From Chryseobacterium rhizosphaerae (GTDB lineage Bacteria; Bacteroidota; Bacteroidia; Flavobacteriales; Weeksellaceae): a stretch of DNA of 64,000 nucleotides. A program made the position numbers and the translations under genes. Below, one piece after another: positions 23,582 through 34,250 of the stretch (the stretch's first letter is position 1; each line of letters opens with the position of its first letter). The DNA is taken from the NCBI RefSeq assembly GCF_003385455.1, contig NZ_QNUF01000003.1, forward strand, positions 124,001-188,000, in the 5' to 3' direction. The notes beneath the pieces were generated by a model that worked only from the letters and a program-made list of their open reading frames with translations, had not been told where the DNA came from and searched no databases.

Positions 23582-26242
23582 TTATTCCGTTGCAGAACTA
23601 TCCTTCTTTTTAAAGACATTATGTAAGAAGCCTTTCTTTTTCTCACTTTGTGGTTTAGGATCCGGCTGTTTATCTTTGGAATCTTTGATTTTCTTTTTTA
23701 TTTCTTTAACAGACTGCTTCACTTCCTTCACCGAAGAAACGGCATTCTTGACCGTTTTTTCCGTTTTTTCAACATTTTTACCTATCAGTGTTTTTTTCAA
23801 GCCCAGCTCAATCCCTTTCCAAAAGAGATTAAAAAACGACTTCGTAGGATCCCTTTCTACATTTTCTACCGTCACCGCTTCAGGGAAGCTTCCTGAATCA
23901 GACTTTAAGAAAACATTTGCCACAGCTGTCAGAAAGCCTTTCTTTTCATGATTATTTTTGTTCAGAACAGCAATCTTCAGATCTTTATGCTTTAGATTGA
24001 ATGTACCGTGTAATCCGGCAGGGTTTCCCTTAAAGCTAAAGAGCATTTCCTGGATGACTCCAGCCGTGGCTGTCACATGAAGATAAGGCCTTATAAACGG
24101 ATTGATCCCACTTGCAGGAAGATTGGCCGTCCTACCTGATATTGTAAAAGCATCATTTTGATCTGCAACATCAAAGTTCCAGTTTACAGAAAGCGGTGCC
24201 AGATTCATAAATGAACAGTTGATTTTAATATCAACTTTGGTAGGCTTTCCTTTTGCTTTGGCAGAGTTCAGGTTTTTCACATTCATATTAAAATGACTGA
24301 ATATCAGTTTCCCGGGGCCCATACTTTCGGGAGTATCTTCCTCATATACCAAAGCGGAGTTCTTCAGATCCAGATTGGCAATATTCATCGGAATTTTAAT
24401 GCTCCGCAGCATCTTTGAATATAAAGCTTTTACCTTAGGATCATCTTTTGGAATTTTACTTCTGAAAATATTGGCATCAGCAGACTGAATGGTCACATGG
24501 GATGCATTGATAAATTTCTGATGGGAGAAAAGATCCCAACTGCCTTCAGCATCTACCTGTCCTGCTTTTAAATCATAAAGATCTCTTTCTACAGGAATCA
24601 TTTTGATAAACTGGGCTCTCGAAATGAGAGGTTTCATCGCAAAATTATTAACCTGGATTTTATTCTTATTTAATTTCAAAAGCCCGAGACTGATATGGTA
24701 GAACTGCGTTTTATATGCCAAATTGCGCGTTGTCAGAAAATAGTCTTTAACATTCAAAGAAAGTCCCTGATTATTAGGCTTAGGAGCGATTTCAATACCA
24801 TTCACCGTTGCATTCAGATCATTAAAAGCCAGTGGCTGTTTTCCTTTATCATAAATAATATTGGAATTTTTCAAGGAAACTTTCCTTAGAATGACCGAAT
24901 GAATAATTCCTGGATGGGGACTTTTAGGCTTTGCAGGATTATGCCCTCCCCTGATCGTTCCATTTACATTTTCTACCAGAGCATCTTTCAGGTCCAGCGC
25001 CAGTTTTCTGTCAATAAACTCAAGTTTGTTAATATTAAATGCAATATGCCGGATTGTTCCATCCATTATTGCCCGTTCACTCCCAGAAACTGCCGGGGTT
25101 AAAGTAACATTTCTGATTTCTCCACTTGTTGGCTTTAAGGCCACACTTTCTATTTTAATGTTCTGATGATCAGAATACACAATATCTTTTCCTGAAAATG
25201 TAAAATCCTTATATCCGAGAGGGATAACCTTTTCTGACGTTTCTTTACTGAATTTCAGCTGATTGATTTTCAAATTAAGATTTCCGGCAGACAGAAGATT
25301 ATTTCCATCCGGCTTATTCACCTTAACCACTGCATTAGTAAGTTTTATATTTTCTAAATCAACTTCAAAATTTGATTTCTTCTCCGTTTTCTTAGCTTTT
25401 ACACCTGTATTATACACTGTAAGAACAGGATTTTGGAAATCAGCATTGGCTAGAGAAACCTTATTTTTATTTAAAGCTATATCTTTAAAATCCATCCTGG
25501 GAATGGTAAATTCAAACAGGTTTGTTTTCCCGGGATAAAACTTTTTGAACTGATCAAAAGACAAAAGTGGAATCAGTTTAAAGTCTTTTATTGACATCTG
25601 ACCGTCTGTGGTATTAATAGAATCAATGGTAATGGCATATACTTCGCCTGGCCGAAGAAAGAATTTCTGCCCTTTAATACTATAACGGTCAAAAACCACA
25701 GGCAGTTTTCGCTCTACAGACTCTTCTGTCATCTGTAGGTTTTCTACAAACAGATTCAGATGCTGTACAGACAAGAATTTTTGTTTGGTAGGTTTGAAAA
25801 TCGCTATAGTCCCGTCATTGATTCTGATATTTTCAAATAAAAACGGATTTCTTTTTTTACCTGTTTTTTGTTCAACAGGCTTCGCAAGGACCACATTCAG
25901 ATTGGGTTTTGCCAACAGTAAATCTGTGGAACTTATCTTTTTATTTAAAATGGCATCGTAAATGCCAAAACGACTTATTTTTAAAGTATCAATAGTTCCC
26001 TGCAATCCTATAACATTAGTATTTTGTGGATTTTTACTATTTACAGAAATAGCGGTAGCTAAAATATTTCCTGTACTAAGATCTACATCAAGTGTTTTAT
26101 AAGATACTTTATACTCTGTATTCTTTTTAATATAATCCGGAAGCTGGGTCTTAAGCCATAAGTTCAATCCGAAATTCGCAGCAAGAAGAATTCCTGCCAA
26201 AATTCCAAGACTAATTAATAACTTTTTAATCCATCTTTTCAT
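23582..26242 (-). CDS. AsmA-like (DUF748) envelope protein
   Basis: The 886-residue product starts with one membrane anchor (about 8-30, LLISLGILAGILLAANFGL). A long periplasmic region of repeated beta-strand units follows, rich in phrases like IRINDGTI and LKNSNIIYDKG, as in AsmA/DUF748 bridge-like proteins thought to move lipids between membranes. The C-terminal 90 residues turn into a Lys/Glu/Val-rich coiled-coil-like tail ending in a basic, Pro-containing segment. A role in outer-membrane lipid homeostasis is family inference. No partner gene is adjacent. Confidence 0.75.
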   Translation of the reverse strand: MKRWIKKLLISLGILAGILLAANFGLNLWLKTQLPDYIKKNTEYKVSYKTLDVDLSTGNILATAISVNSKNPQNTNVIGLQGTIDTLKISRFGIYDAILNKKISSTDLLLAKPNLNVVLAKPVEQKTGKKRNPFLFENIRINDGTIAIFKPTKQKFLSVQHLNLFVENLQMTEESVERKLPVVFDRYSIKGQKFFLRPGEVYAITIDSINTTDGQMSIKDFKLIPLLSFDQFKKFYPGKTNLFEFTIPRMDFKDIALNKNKVSLANADFQNPVLTVYNTGVKAKKTEKKSNFEVDLENIKLTNAVVKVNKPDGNNLLSAGNLNLKINQLKFSKETSEKVIPLGYKDFTFSGKDIVYSDHQNIKIESVALKPTSGEIRNVTLTPAVSGSERAIMDGTIRHIAFNINKLEFIDRKLALDLKDALVENVNGTIRGGHNPAKPKSPHPGIIHSVILRKVSLKNSNIIYDKGKQPLAFNDLNATVNGIEIAPKPNNQGLSLNVKDYFLTTRNLAYKTQFYHISLGLLKLNKNKIQVNNFAMKPLISRAQFIKMIPVERDLYDLKAGQVDAEGSWDLFSHQKFINASHVTIQSADANIFRSKIPKDDPKVKALYSKMLRSIKIPMNIANLDLKNSALVYEEDTPESMGPGKLIFSHFNMNVKNLNSAKAKGKPTKVDIKINCSFMNLAPLSVNWNFDVADQNDAFTISGRTANLPASGINPFIRPYLHVTATAGVIQEMLFSFKGNPAGLHGTFNLKHKDLKIAVLNKNNHEKKGFLTAVANVFLKSDSGSFPEAVTVENVERDPTKSFFNLFWKGIELGLKKTLIGKNVEKTEKTVKNAVSSVKEVKQSVKEIKKKIKDSKDKQPDPKPQSEKKKGFLHNVFKKKDSSATE

Positions 26243-26365
26243 ATTGTGATTTTAGTTTAGCTTAAAGATAAGATTTATTGATATATCTTCTCTCTTTTTA
26301 AGAGTTCTATTGTTCAGAATAAGATCACACTTATCTATAGAGTAAGGGGAAAGACAAAATTGATA

Positions 26366-26400
26366 TTAAAAACCTTACCGGCAGAACCGATAAGGTTTTT
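26366..26400 (-). terminator. Terminator of the DUF2797 gene
   Basis: AAAAACCTTA (26368-26377) pairs with TAAGGTTTTT (26391-26400), with inner CGG/CCG pairs. On the minus strand a run of T follows, just past the DUF2797 stop. Confidence 0.75.
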
Positions 26401-26407
26401 TAGTGGT

Positions 26408-27199
26408 TTATATTCCCAGTTCAATTACATACCCTTCGTGTCCCCTTATATTTATAAAGTTACCTCCTTCAAATCCCAGGTACTGCCCTTTTATACCGGT
26501 AAGTTTTCCGGTAAATTCCGGTTTTTTATCCAAGGTAAAAGAAGTCACTTTCTCCGGTTTTTCAAAAGGATAATCAAATCTCCAGAGATTTTCGCCTTCA
26601 CTATAGAATTTTTGAAAATCTTCAGGGAAATATTCTTTAATTTTCTCTCTGAAATCAGCAAGATCTATCTCATCTTCAAAATCATCCTGAAGCATTTTTC
26701 GCCAGTTGGTTTTGTCCGCCAGATGATCTTTTAAGGCAACCTCTATCATTCCCGCTTCATAACGGTTTTCTGTTCTTGCAATAGGTAAAGCAAAAGTAGC
26801 TCCCTGGTCAATCCATCTTGTCGGAATCTGTGTATTTCTTGTCACCCCTACTTTTACATCTCCGGTATAGGCAAGATATACGGTATGCGGCTGAAGCTGA
26901 ATTTCTTTTTCAACTTCCAGATCGCGTTCCGCGACTCCCAAATGTGCCGTAGAAAGTTCAGGCCGGATAATGGTATCACTTGCATAAGGACTTTCAAAAA
27001 AACAATTTTTGCAGAATCCCATTCTATAAATCGCTTTATCCTTCCCACAGTTCACACATTGGAATCCGATATGTTTGATGCTTAATTCCTTTCCAAACAA
27101 CTCATTCATATGGATCAGATCCCCTGAAAGATTGAGATAGTATTGGATTGGTTTTGCATCATAGCTTGTCATTTTTAAAATTTGCCCTTGAAACTGCAT
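26408..27199 (-). CDS. DUF2797 family protein with zinc-finger and GIY-YIG-like region
   Basis: The 263-residue product is a DUF2797 protein. Four cysteines, in CVNCG and CKNC (about 48-69), look like a zinc site. The middle part (about 105-160) reads HTVYLAYTGDVKVGVT, then RWIDQGA and an ENRYEAGMIE segment, which resembles the GIY-YIG nuclease fold: VYLAY/KVGVT for the strand motif, Arg, and Glu as metal ligand. That similarity is my own reading and needs a structure or profile check. The gene is divergent from the epimerase gene and has a terminator. Confidence 0.75.
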   Translation of the reverse strand: MQFQGQILKMTSYDAKPIQYYLNLSGDLIHMNELFGKELSIKHIGFQCVNCGKDKAIYRMGFCKNCFFESPYASDTIIRPELSTAHLGVAERDLEVEKEIQLQPHTVYLAYTGDVKVGVTRNTQIPTRWIDQGATFALPIARTENRYEAGMIEVALKDHLADKTNWRKMLQDDFEDEIDLADFREKIKEYFPEDFQKFYSEGENLWRFDYPFEKPEKVTSFTLDKKPEFTGKLTGIKGQYLGFEGGNFINIRGHEGYVIELGI

Positions 27200-27270
27200 A
27201 TTATATTTTATAGTTTATATTACTTTTTTAAGTAAATTTAATGATTATATTTTTCAAAAAGTAAAATTTA

Positions 27271-27278
27271 TATTTTTG
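27271..27278 (+). promoter_or_regulatory. -7 promoter element for the epimerase gene
   Basis: TATTTTTG matches TAnnTTTG, 18 nt before the ATG at 27297; the in-frame TTG at 27276 is inside it. Confidence 0.55.
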
Positions 27279-27296
27279 CGCTATAAAAAACCACAG

Positions 27297-28325
27297 ATGA
27301 TTTATCTTGTAACAGGAGGAAGCGGGTTTATCGGTTCTCATTTAATTGAACGATTATTAAGAAATGGACATTCTGTCATAAACATTGACAATTTTGATGA
27401 TTTCTACAGTTATCATGTAAAAATCAAAAATACTTTAGAGTCTATAGGTATAATTTCTGATTTTGAGTTCTCTGACAAAGAGACAGATATTCAACGTTTA
27501 ATCAACCTCTCTCATTCTGACAAATATTCCCTTTACCATCAGGACATTAGAGACAAAAAAGGACTCGAAAATATCTTTAAAAATCATCAAATAGACATGG
27601 TGATCCATCTGGCAGCACTTGCCGGCGTTCGCCCTTCCATTGAAAGGCCTCTGGAGTATGAGGAAGTCAATGTCAGAGGAAGTATGAACCTTTGGGAGCT
27701 ATGTAAAGATTTCAATATCAAAAAATTTATTTGTGCATCCTCTTCAAGTGTTTACGGCAATAATGATAAAATTCCGTTTGCAGAAACAGACAATGTAGAC
27801 AATCCTATATCACCTTACGCCGCCACAAAGAAATGTGGAGAAATTTTAGGCCATGTTTACCATGACCTTTATCAGATTGATATGATTCAGCTTAGGTTTT
27901 TTACTGTTTACGGACCAAGACAGAGACCGGACCTTGCCATACACAAGTTTACAAAACTTATTGTAGAGGGTCAGGAAATTCCTTTTTATGGGGACGGAAA
28001 TACAGCGAGAGATTATACATATATTGACGATATTATTGACGGGATTACAAAGTCTGTTCTTTATCTGGAAAACCACTCTGATATCTATGAGATCATTAAC
28101 CTGGGAGAAAACCAGGTAGTCACTTTATCTGAGATGGTGGCCACCATAGAAGAAGCATTGGGAATGACTGCCATGAAAAAAAATCTGCCAATGCAGCCGG
28201 GAGATGTCACAAAAACAAATGCAGATATTACCAAAGCAAGGGCTTTAATAGATTATCAGCCAAGCACAGACTTCCAAAATGGCATAAAAAAATTTGTGGA
28301 ATGGTTTTTGAGAAAACGACATTAG
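27297..28325 (+). CDS. NAD-dependent sugar-nucleotide epimerase (UDP-glucuronate 4-epimerase-like)
   Basis: The 342-residue product is an extended SDR enzyme. It has the NAD-binding GGSGFIGSHL near the N-terminus, the catalytic Ser/Tyr/Lys set in SSSSVYGNND and SPYAATKKCGE (YxxxK), and the C-terminal RFFTVYGPRQRPD motif typical of the UDP-glucuronate/UDP-galacturonate epimerase branch. It would interconvert sugar nucleotides for capsule, LPS or exopolysaccharide synthesis. No other polysaccharide genes are nearby. I begin at the ATG giving MIYLVTGGSGF because the longer TTG start overlaps the promoter. Confidence 0.85.
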   Translation: MIYLVTGGSGFIGSHLIERLLRNGHSVINIDNFDDFYSYHVKIKNTLESIGIISDFEFSDKETDIQRLINLSHSDKYSLYHQDIRDKKGLENIFKNHQIDMVIHLAALAGVRPSIERPLEYEEVNVRGSMNLWELCKDFNIKKFICASSSSVYGNNDKIPFAETDNVDNPISPYAATKKCGEILGHVYHDLYQIDMIQLRFFTVYGPRQRPDLAIHKFTKLIVEGQEIPFYGDGNTARDYTYIDDIIDGITKSVLYLENHSDIYEIINLGENQVVTLSEMVATIEEALGMTAMKKNLPMQPGDVTKTNADITKARALIDYQPSTDFQNGIKKFVEWFLRKRH

Positions 28326-28435
28326 TAAATTGCTGACATCACTGTAAGACGGTTTATGACAGGCAATCATCAAAAAAAATTATAAAAAGAATTGAAAATC
28401 AAGTATAAAAAAGCTTATTATATAACCTATTTTTA

Positions 28436-28443
28436 TACTTTTG
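28436..28443 (+). promoter_or_regulatory. -7 promoter element for the DUF2795 gene
   Basis: TACTTTTG matches TAnnTTTG, 17 nt before the ATG at 28461. Confidence 0.5.
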
Positions 28444-28460
28444 CAAAAAATTAGAAAATT

Positions 28461-28682
28461 ATGTACTGGACATTAGAATTAGCCTCCTATCTAAGTGACG
28501 CACCTTGGCCAATGACAAAAGCAGAGCTTATTGACTATGCAATCAGAACTGGTGCACCTATGGAAGTAGTAGAAAACCTTCAGGCCATTGAGGACGAAGG
28601 AGAAATTTATGAATCTATCGAGGAAGTCTGGAGTGACTATCCTACGGATGAAGATTTCCTTTGGAACGAGGACGAATATTAA
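28461..28682 (+). CDS. DUF2795 family small acidic protein
   Basis: The 73-residue product contains the DUF2795 core SDAPWPMTKAELIDYAIRTG and QAIEDEGEIYESIEEVW, and ends in an acidic tail. It is cytoplasmic, strongly acidic and without membrane segments. The family has no assigned biochemical role. It lies 121 nt upstream of secA on the same strand, an arrangement I would expect to be conserved in relatives. Confidence 0.8.
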   Translation: MYWTLELASYLSDAPWPMTKAELIDYAIRTGAPMEVVENLQAIEDEGEIYESIEEVWSDYPTDEDFLWNEDEY

Positions 28683-28803
28683 TAAAGCGATAAGCTTTAG
28701 GCTGTGTGCTTAGAGCTTTTTTGCCCTTTTTATATAGTAACACGATAAGCGTGTCATTTAAAACGCTTAAGGCATCTTGTATTAAGCATAAAGCAAAAAA
28801 TTT
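28683..28803 (+). promoter_or_regulatory. 121-nt secA leader with repeated GATAAGC units
   Basis: Two related units, GCGATAAGCTTT (28687-28698) and ACGATAAGCGTG (28742-28753), lie 55 nt apart. AAAGC/GCTTT and ACACG/CGTGT arms could form short hairpins, and a T-rich stretch follows the first. I see no clear -7 element here, so secA may be transcribed from the DUF2795 promoter with partial termination in the leader. This is tentative. Confidence 0.3.
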
Positions 28804-31800
28804 ATGAGTTTTTTAAACAAAGTTCTTAAAGGGTTTTTGGGAGACAAAAAAGCGCAGGACCTAAAAGAAGTAAAAAAAGTTGTAACAAAAATCAAAGCTG
28901 TAGAACCTAATATCCAACAATTAACGGATGACGGGTTGAGACAAAAAACTGCTGAGTTTAAAGAGAATATAAAATCTGCAACCAGTAAAATTACAGCTCA
29001 AATAGAACAGATAAAAGAGCAGATAAAGAACTCAACAAATGTTGACGAGAAAGAAGCTCTTTTCTCAAAAATTGAGTCTTTAAAGAAAGAATCATACGAA
29101 ATTGAAGAGAAAGTTCTTGCTCAGATCCTTCCGGAAGCTTTTGCATTGGTAAAAGAAACGGCAAGAAGATGGGCTCAGAATGGAGAAATCCGTGTAACAG
29201 CCAATGACTGGGATAGAGAATTAGCTGCCATGGGGAAAGATTTCGTAGAAATTCAGGGAGACACAGCTGTTTGGAAAAACTCATGGGATGCTGCCGGAAC
29301 TCCAGTAGTTTGGGATATGGTCCACTATGATGTTCAGTTTATCGGAGGAATTATTCTTCACGGAGGTAAGATTGCCGAAATGGCGACCGGTGAAGGTAAA
29401 ACTTTGGTAGGAACATTACCTATTTATTTAAATTCACTTCCTGAAAGAGGGGTTCACGTGGTAACTGTGAATGACTATCTTGCGAAAAGAGACTCCGCTT
29501 GGATGGGTCCTCTTTATCAGTTCCATGGAATGTCTATCGACTGTATAGACAACCACCAGCCGAACTCAGACGGAAGAAGAAAAGCATACAACTCAGATAT
29601 TACCTATGGAACCAATAATGAATTCGGTTTCGATTATCTGAGAGATAATATGGTGGCTTCACCTTCAGAATTGGTACAAAGAGAACTTAACTTTGCTATC
29701 GTGGATGAGGTAGACTCTGTATTGGTAGATGATGCAAGAACACCATTGATTATTTCCGGACCTGTTCCACAAGGAGACAGACAGGAATTTGATGTTTTGA
29801 AGCCATCTATTGACAGAATTGTTGAAGTTCAAAAGAAAACGGTTTCTGCTATTTTTAATGAAGCAAAAAAATTAATTGCAGCAGGAAACACCAAAGAAGG
29901 AGGATTCAAATTGCTTCAGGCTTACAGAGGTCTTCCTAAAAACAGACAATTAATCAAATTCTTATCGGAAAGCGGGAACAGAGCATTGCTTCAAAAAGTG
30001 GAAGCACAGTATATGCAGGATAACAACCGTGACATGCCGATCGTAGATAAAGATCTTTACTTCGTTATTGAAGAGAAGAACAATCAGGTTGACCTTACAG
30101 ACAAAGGTGTTGAATACATGTCTCAAGGGAACTCTGATACCAACTTCTTCGTGCTTCCTGACATCGGGACTGAAATTGCTGAAGTAGAAGCTAAAAACTT
30201 ATCTAAAGAAGAAGAGTTTGAAGCAAAAGAAAGACTTTTCTCTGACTTTGCTGAGAAATCAGAACGTGTACACACGATGAGCCAGCTATTGAAAGCCTAT
30301 ACATTATTTGAAAAAGATGATGAATATGTGGTGATTGATGGAGAGGTAAAAATCGTTGACGAGCAGACAGGTCGTATCATGGAAGGACGTCGTTATTCAG
30401 ACGGTCTTCACCAGGCCATTGAAGCAAAGGAAAATGTAAAAATTGAGGCAGCAACTCAAACTTTTGCAACCATTACACTTCAAAACTATTTCCGTATGTA
30501 CAACAAACTTACGGGAATGACAGGTACTGCAGAAACAGAGGCGGGAGAGCTTTGGGAAATCTACAAATTAGATGTTGTGGTAATTCCTACCAACCGTCCT
30601 ATCTTAAGAAATGACAAACAGGATTTAGTTTTCAAAACTAACAGAGAAAAATATAACGCTGTCATTGAAGAAATTGAAAAATTAACGGCAGCAAGAAGAC
30701 CAGTACTGGTAGGTACAACTTCTGTTGAAATTTCTCAGTTACTTTCAAAAGCACTTCAGCTAAGAAAAATTCCACACCAGGTACTGAACGCGAAACTTCA
30801 CAAAAAAGAAGCAGAGATCGTTGCAGGAGCAGGACAGCCGGGCGTTGTAACTATTGCAACCAACATGGCAGGTCGTGGTACGGATATCAAGCTTTCTAAA
30901 GAAGTAAAAGAAGCCGGAGGTTTAGCAATTATCGGTACTGAAAGACACGATTCAAGACGTGTTGACAGACAGTTAAGAGGTAGAGCAGGACGTCAGGGAG
31001 ATCCTGGAAGCTCTCAGTTCTATGTATCTCTTGAAGATAACTTGATGCGTTTATTCGGATCAGAAAGAATTGCTAAAATGATGGACAGAATGGGTCATAA
31101 AGATGGTGAAGTCATTCAGCATTCTATGATCAGTAAATCTATCGAAAGAGCTCAGAAAAAAGTAGAAGAGAATAACTTCGGAACAAGAAAGAGACTTCTA
31201 GAATATGATGACGTAATGAACAAGCAGCGTGACGTAATCTATAAGAGAAGAAAGAATGCTCTATTCGGAGATCACTTGAAATATGACATCACCAATATGA
31301 TTTTCGATGTTGCCAATTCTATCGTTACGAAAGGAAAAGCAAACGGAAGTTATAAAGATTTTGAATATGAAATTATCAAAACTTTCACTATGGAATCTCC
31401 TGTTTCTGAAAGCGAATTTGGTAACAAAAACATTCAGGATTTAACGAATATCTTATTCAAAGCTGCTCAGGAAGATTATCAGATGAAACTGAACCTATTG
31501 AAAGAAAAATCATTCCCTATTATTGAGAATGTATATCAAAATCAAGGTTCAATGTTTAAAATGATTCAGGTGCCTTTCACAGACGGTCATAAAACAATGA
31601 CTATTGTAGCTGATCTTAAAGAAGCTTATGATACTCAGTGTGAGAGTCTGGTTACTGATTTTGAGAAGAACATTACCCTGTCTCTTATTGATGAAAACTG
31701 GAAACTTCACCTTCGTGAGATGGATGACTTAAGAAGATCTTCACAAGGAGCTGTTTACGAGCAGAAAGATCCACTTGTCATTTATAAGCAGGAGTCTTTC

Positions 31801-31878
31801 CACTTATTCAGTGAGATGATCGACAAATTAAACAAAGAAATTATTTCGTTCTTATACAAAGGAGAAATTCCAGCGTAA
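28804..31878 (+). CDS. secA: Preprotein translocase ATPase subunit SecA
   Basis: The 1024-residue product is SecA, the motor that drives proteins through SecYEG. Walker A MATGEGKT is at 193-200, Walker B lies in [13 protein letters not shown], and later motifs include [17 protein letters not shown] and [11 protein letters not shown]. It is longer than E. coli SecA (901) because of insertions, including a long helical N-terminal stretch (about 45-110, [13 protein letters not shown]). The C-terminus ends LYKGEIPA without the CxC...CH/C zinc tail that binds SecB in proteobacteria. A strong terminator follows. Confidence 0.97.
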   Translation: MSFLNKVLKGFLGDKKAQDLKEVKKVVTKIKAVEPNIQQLTDDGLRQKTAEFKENIKSATSKITAQIEQIKEQIKNSTNVDEKEALFSKIESLKKESYEIEEKVLAQILPEAFALVKETARRWAQNGEIRVTANDWDRELAAMGKDFVEIQGDTAVWKNSWDAAGTPVVWDMVHYDVQFIGGIILHGGKIAEMATGEGKTLVGTLPIYLNSLPERGVHVVTVNDYLAKRDSAWMGPLYQFHGMSIDCIDNHQPNSDGRRKAYNSDITYGTNNEFGFDYLRDNMVASPSELVQRELNFAIVDEVDSVLVDDARTPLIISGPVPQGDRQEFDVLKPSIDRIVEVQKKTVSAIFNEAKKLIAAGNTKEGGFKLLQAYRGLPKNRQLIKFLSESGNRALLQKVEAQYMQDNNRDMPIVDKDLYFVIEEKNNQVDLTDKGVEYMSQGNSDTNFFVLPDIGTEIAEVEAKNLSKEEEFEAKERLFSDFAEKSERVHTMSQLLKAYTLFEKDDEYVVIDGEVKIVDEQTGRIMEGRRYSDGLHQAIEAKENVKIEAATQTFATITLQNYFRMYNKLTGMTGTAETEAGELWEIYKLDVVVIPTNRPILRNDKQDLVFKTNREKYNAVIEEIEKLTAARRPVLVGTTSVEISQLLSKALQLRKIPHQVLNAKLHKKEAEIVAGAGQPGVVTIATNMAGRGTDIKLSKEVKEAGGLAIIGTERHDSRRVDRQLRGRAGRQGDPGSSQFYVSLEDNLMRLFGSERIAKMMDRMGHKDGEVIQHSMISKSIERAQKKVEENNFGTRKRLLEYDDVMNKQRDVIYKRRKNALFGDHLKYDITNMIFDVANSIVTKGKANGSYKDFEYEIIKTFTMESPVSESEFGNKNIQDLTNILFKAAQEDYQMKLNLLKEKSFPIIENVYQNQGSMFKMIQVPFTDGHKTMTIVADLKEAYDTQCESLVTDFEKNITLSLIDENWKLHLREMDDLRRSSQGAVYEQKDPLVIYKQESFHLFSEMIDKLNKEIISFLYKGEIPA

Positions 31879-31900
31879 GAAATAATTCAGAATATTATAA

Positions 31901-31938
31901 AAAATCCGCTTCAGCATTGCCTGGAGCGGATTTTTTTT
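31901..31938 (+). terminator. Terminator of secA
   Basis: A 14-bp stem (31901-31914 with 31921-31934, one G-U) with a 6-nt loop is followed by a run of T. Confidence 0.9.
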
Positions 31939-32003
31939 ATGTGGATATCATAATTTTATGACAAATATCAATCATTTAATTTATTTAGAACAGTTAAAAA
32001 TAA

Positions 32004-32011
32004 TATATTTG
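32004..32011 (+). promoter_or_regulatory. -7 promoter element for the iron-uptake block
   Basis: TATATTTG matches TAnnTTTG, 17 nt before the ATG at 32029. Confidence 0.55.
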
Positions 32012-32028
32012 CAAAAAATTTGACTTTC

Positions 32029-34212
32029 ATGAAAAATGTACTGATCTGTGCTTCTATGCTAGGCTCAATGCTGGCTTTTTCTCAGAAAAAGGACTCTGCT
32101 GCCACCAAAAGCATTGATGAAGTTATCATCAACACGTATGTGAAAAAAGATAGTGAATATTCAAACAAAATGCCTTTAAAAGCTATTGAAAACCCACAAG
32201 TCTATTCCAGTGTTGATAAAATCATTTTAGAAAATCAAGGAATTTATACCGTAGATGATGCCTTCAAAAATATTACAGGTTTACAAACGATGTGGACATC
32301 TAACGGAAGAGCGGGCGATGGTGGGGCTTATGTAAGTTTAAGAGGTTTTGTATCTGCCAACTCTTTAAGAAATGGTGTTTTAGGAGCAGTAACCGGAACT
32401 ATAGATGCCATTAATTTAGAAAAAATTGAAGTCTTAAAAGGCCCTTCTGGAACATTATTCGGAAGCTTACTGACCAGTTACGGAGGAGTAATCAATAGGG
32501 TTACCAAAAAGCCTTATGAAACTTTCGGAGGAAACATTAATTTATCCGGAGGAAGTTATGACACTTATAGAGCTGCAGTAGACATTAATACGCCTCTTAC
32601 ACAAGATAAAAAACTATTGTTCCGGTTAAATTCTGCATATACCAATGAAGGAACATTCCAGACAGAGGGTTTCAGAAGAAACTTAGCAATAGCTCCCAGC
32701 TTAAGCTATAAACCAACAGATCGTCTAAGTATCAATCTGGATATGGAACTCTTTCAGATGAAAAATATGAGTGACCAGACCTTTTTCTTCTACTCAGGGG
32801 ATTATCTAAAAAAGGTTAGCAATATTAAAGATCTTAATCTTGACTACAAAAATTCATACTTAGGAAAAGACCTTACCAATACCGGAAGAAGCATCAATTT
32901 CTTCGGACAGGTTAATTATAAAATATCAAATTCCATTACCTCTACTACTAATTTCAGTTCATCTTCCAGTTATTCTAACGGATTTATGCCCTATTTATAT
33001 TTTATGGGAACAGATCCAAATATGATGTATAGAAGTGACCAATCAACAAGAGACAGTAAAAAAAGATCAATTAATTTCCAACAAAACTTCAACGGCGATT
33101 TCCGTATCGGAAACCTAAGAAACAGAGTGGTGGTTGGTTTTGATTATTTAAGGGTGAATAACAATCAAAATTTCTACGATATCAACGGTTTCGACAAAGG
33201 GCCAGACGGAACATCCGTTCCTGTTCCTTTGCATCAGCCTGGTTTTAATTATACCAATTTTAACGGTTCTACACTGCAGGAAAAATATAATGCTATAGCA
33301 GGAAATGAAACGCCTTATATTATAAAAGGAATACAGGAAAACTACGCTGTTTATATTTCCAATGTTCTTAATATCACAAATAATCTTAATGTCTTAATGG
33401 CATTACGTGTTGATAGTTTCAACAATCATCCAGGGATTATAGGATCTGCAAATTCAAAAGAAACTGAGCAATTTAAACAGACATTCTTTTCTCCTAAACT
33501 GGGAATTGTATATGAAGTAATTAAAGATAAAGTTTCCCTTTTTGGAAACTATCAGAATAGTTTTAAAAACCTGACTTTTTACACAGATGCAAACAAAGTC
33601 ATAAGAACTCCAGATCCAGAACAAGCCAATCAAGTAGAAGGAGGAATCAAAACCAACCTTTTTAATGGAAAAGTATCTTCTACTTTCAGCTATTACAACA
33701 TCAAAGTAAAAGATGTTCTTAGAAATATACCTTCTGAAGGGAATGCCAATGCACAAATACAGGACGGTACTATTGTAAGCAGAGGGGTGGAGCTTGAGAT
33801 CAATGCTTACCTGGTAAAAGGTTTTACAGCCATAGCTGGATTTAGCTATAATGATTCAAAATATACGAAAGCTGATGAATCTGTTTTAGATTTAAGACCT
33901 AATACTTCCGGCTCTCCTTATTTGGCTAATTTATATGCTAGCTACCAATTCCTTGATGGAAGACTTAAAGGCCTAGGTTTTGGTGTAGGCGGAAATTATG
34001 CGAGTGAAAATAAGATTTACAATGCAAAAGACGGTGTATTCTCATTACCTTCTTATGTTGTTTTGAATGCCAACGCATATTACGATGCTAAAAAATTCAG
34101 AATAGGAGTGAAAGTAGACAACTTTACCAACCAACATTACTGGATTGGATATACAACAGCAAATCCACAAAGACTAATCAATGCAGTAGGAACTGTTACT
34201 TATAAATTCTAA
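32029..34212 (+). CDS. TonB-dependent siderophore-type receptor 1
   Basis: The 727-residue product begins with a signal peptide (MKNVLICASMLGSMLAFSQ), which fixes the ATG at 32029 over the upstream TTG. The plug region (about 40-160) shows the VDDAFKNITGLQ and KIEVLKGPSGTLFGS motifs of siderophore receptors. The barrel ends GTVTYKF. It is the first of three receptors interleaved with two PepSY membrane proteins, an arrangement usual for siderophore uptake coupled to iron reduction. The ligand cannot be read from sequence. A second receptor starts 38 nt downstream. Confidence 0.88.
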   Translation: MKNVLICASMLGSMLAFSQKKDSAATKSIDEVIINTYVKKDSEYSNKMPLKAIENPQVYSSVDKIILENQGIYTVDDAFKNITGLQTMWTSNGRAGDGGAYVSLRGFVSANSLRNGVLGAVTGTIDAINLEKIEVLKGPSGTLFGSLLTSYGGVINRVTKKPYETFGGNINLSGGSYDTYRAAVDINTPLTQDKKLLFRLNSAYTNEGTFQTEGFRRNLAIAPSLSYKPTDRLSINLDMELFQMKNMSDQTFFFYSGDYLKKVSNIKDLNLDYKNSYLGKDLTNTGRSINFFGQVNYKISNSITSTTNFSSSSSYSNGFMPYLYFMGTDPNMMYRSDQSTRDSKKRSINFQQNFNGDFRIGNLRNRVVVGFDYLRVNNNQNFYDINGFDKGPDGTSVPVPLHQPGFNYTNFNGSTLQEKYNAIAGNETPYIIKGIQENYAVYISNVLNITNNLNVLMALRVDSFNNHPGIIGSANSKETEQFKQTFFSPKLGIVYEVIKDKVSLFGNYQNSFKNLTFYTDANKVIRTPDPEQANQVEGGIKTNLFNGKVSSTFSYYNIKVKDVLRNIPSEGNANAQIQDGTIVSRGVELEINAYLVKGFTAIAGFSYNDSKYTKADESVLDLRPNTSGSPYLANLYASYQFLDGRLKGLGFGVGGNYASENKIYNAKDGVFSLPSYVVLNANAYYDAKKFRIGVKVDNFTNQHYWIGYTTANPQRLINAVGTVTYKF

Positions 34213-34250
34213 TTCATAATTATTTTTCAAAGCACTGAGCTTTATCAACA

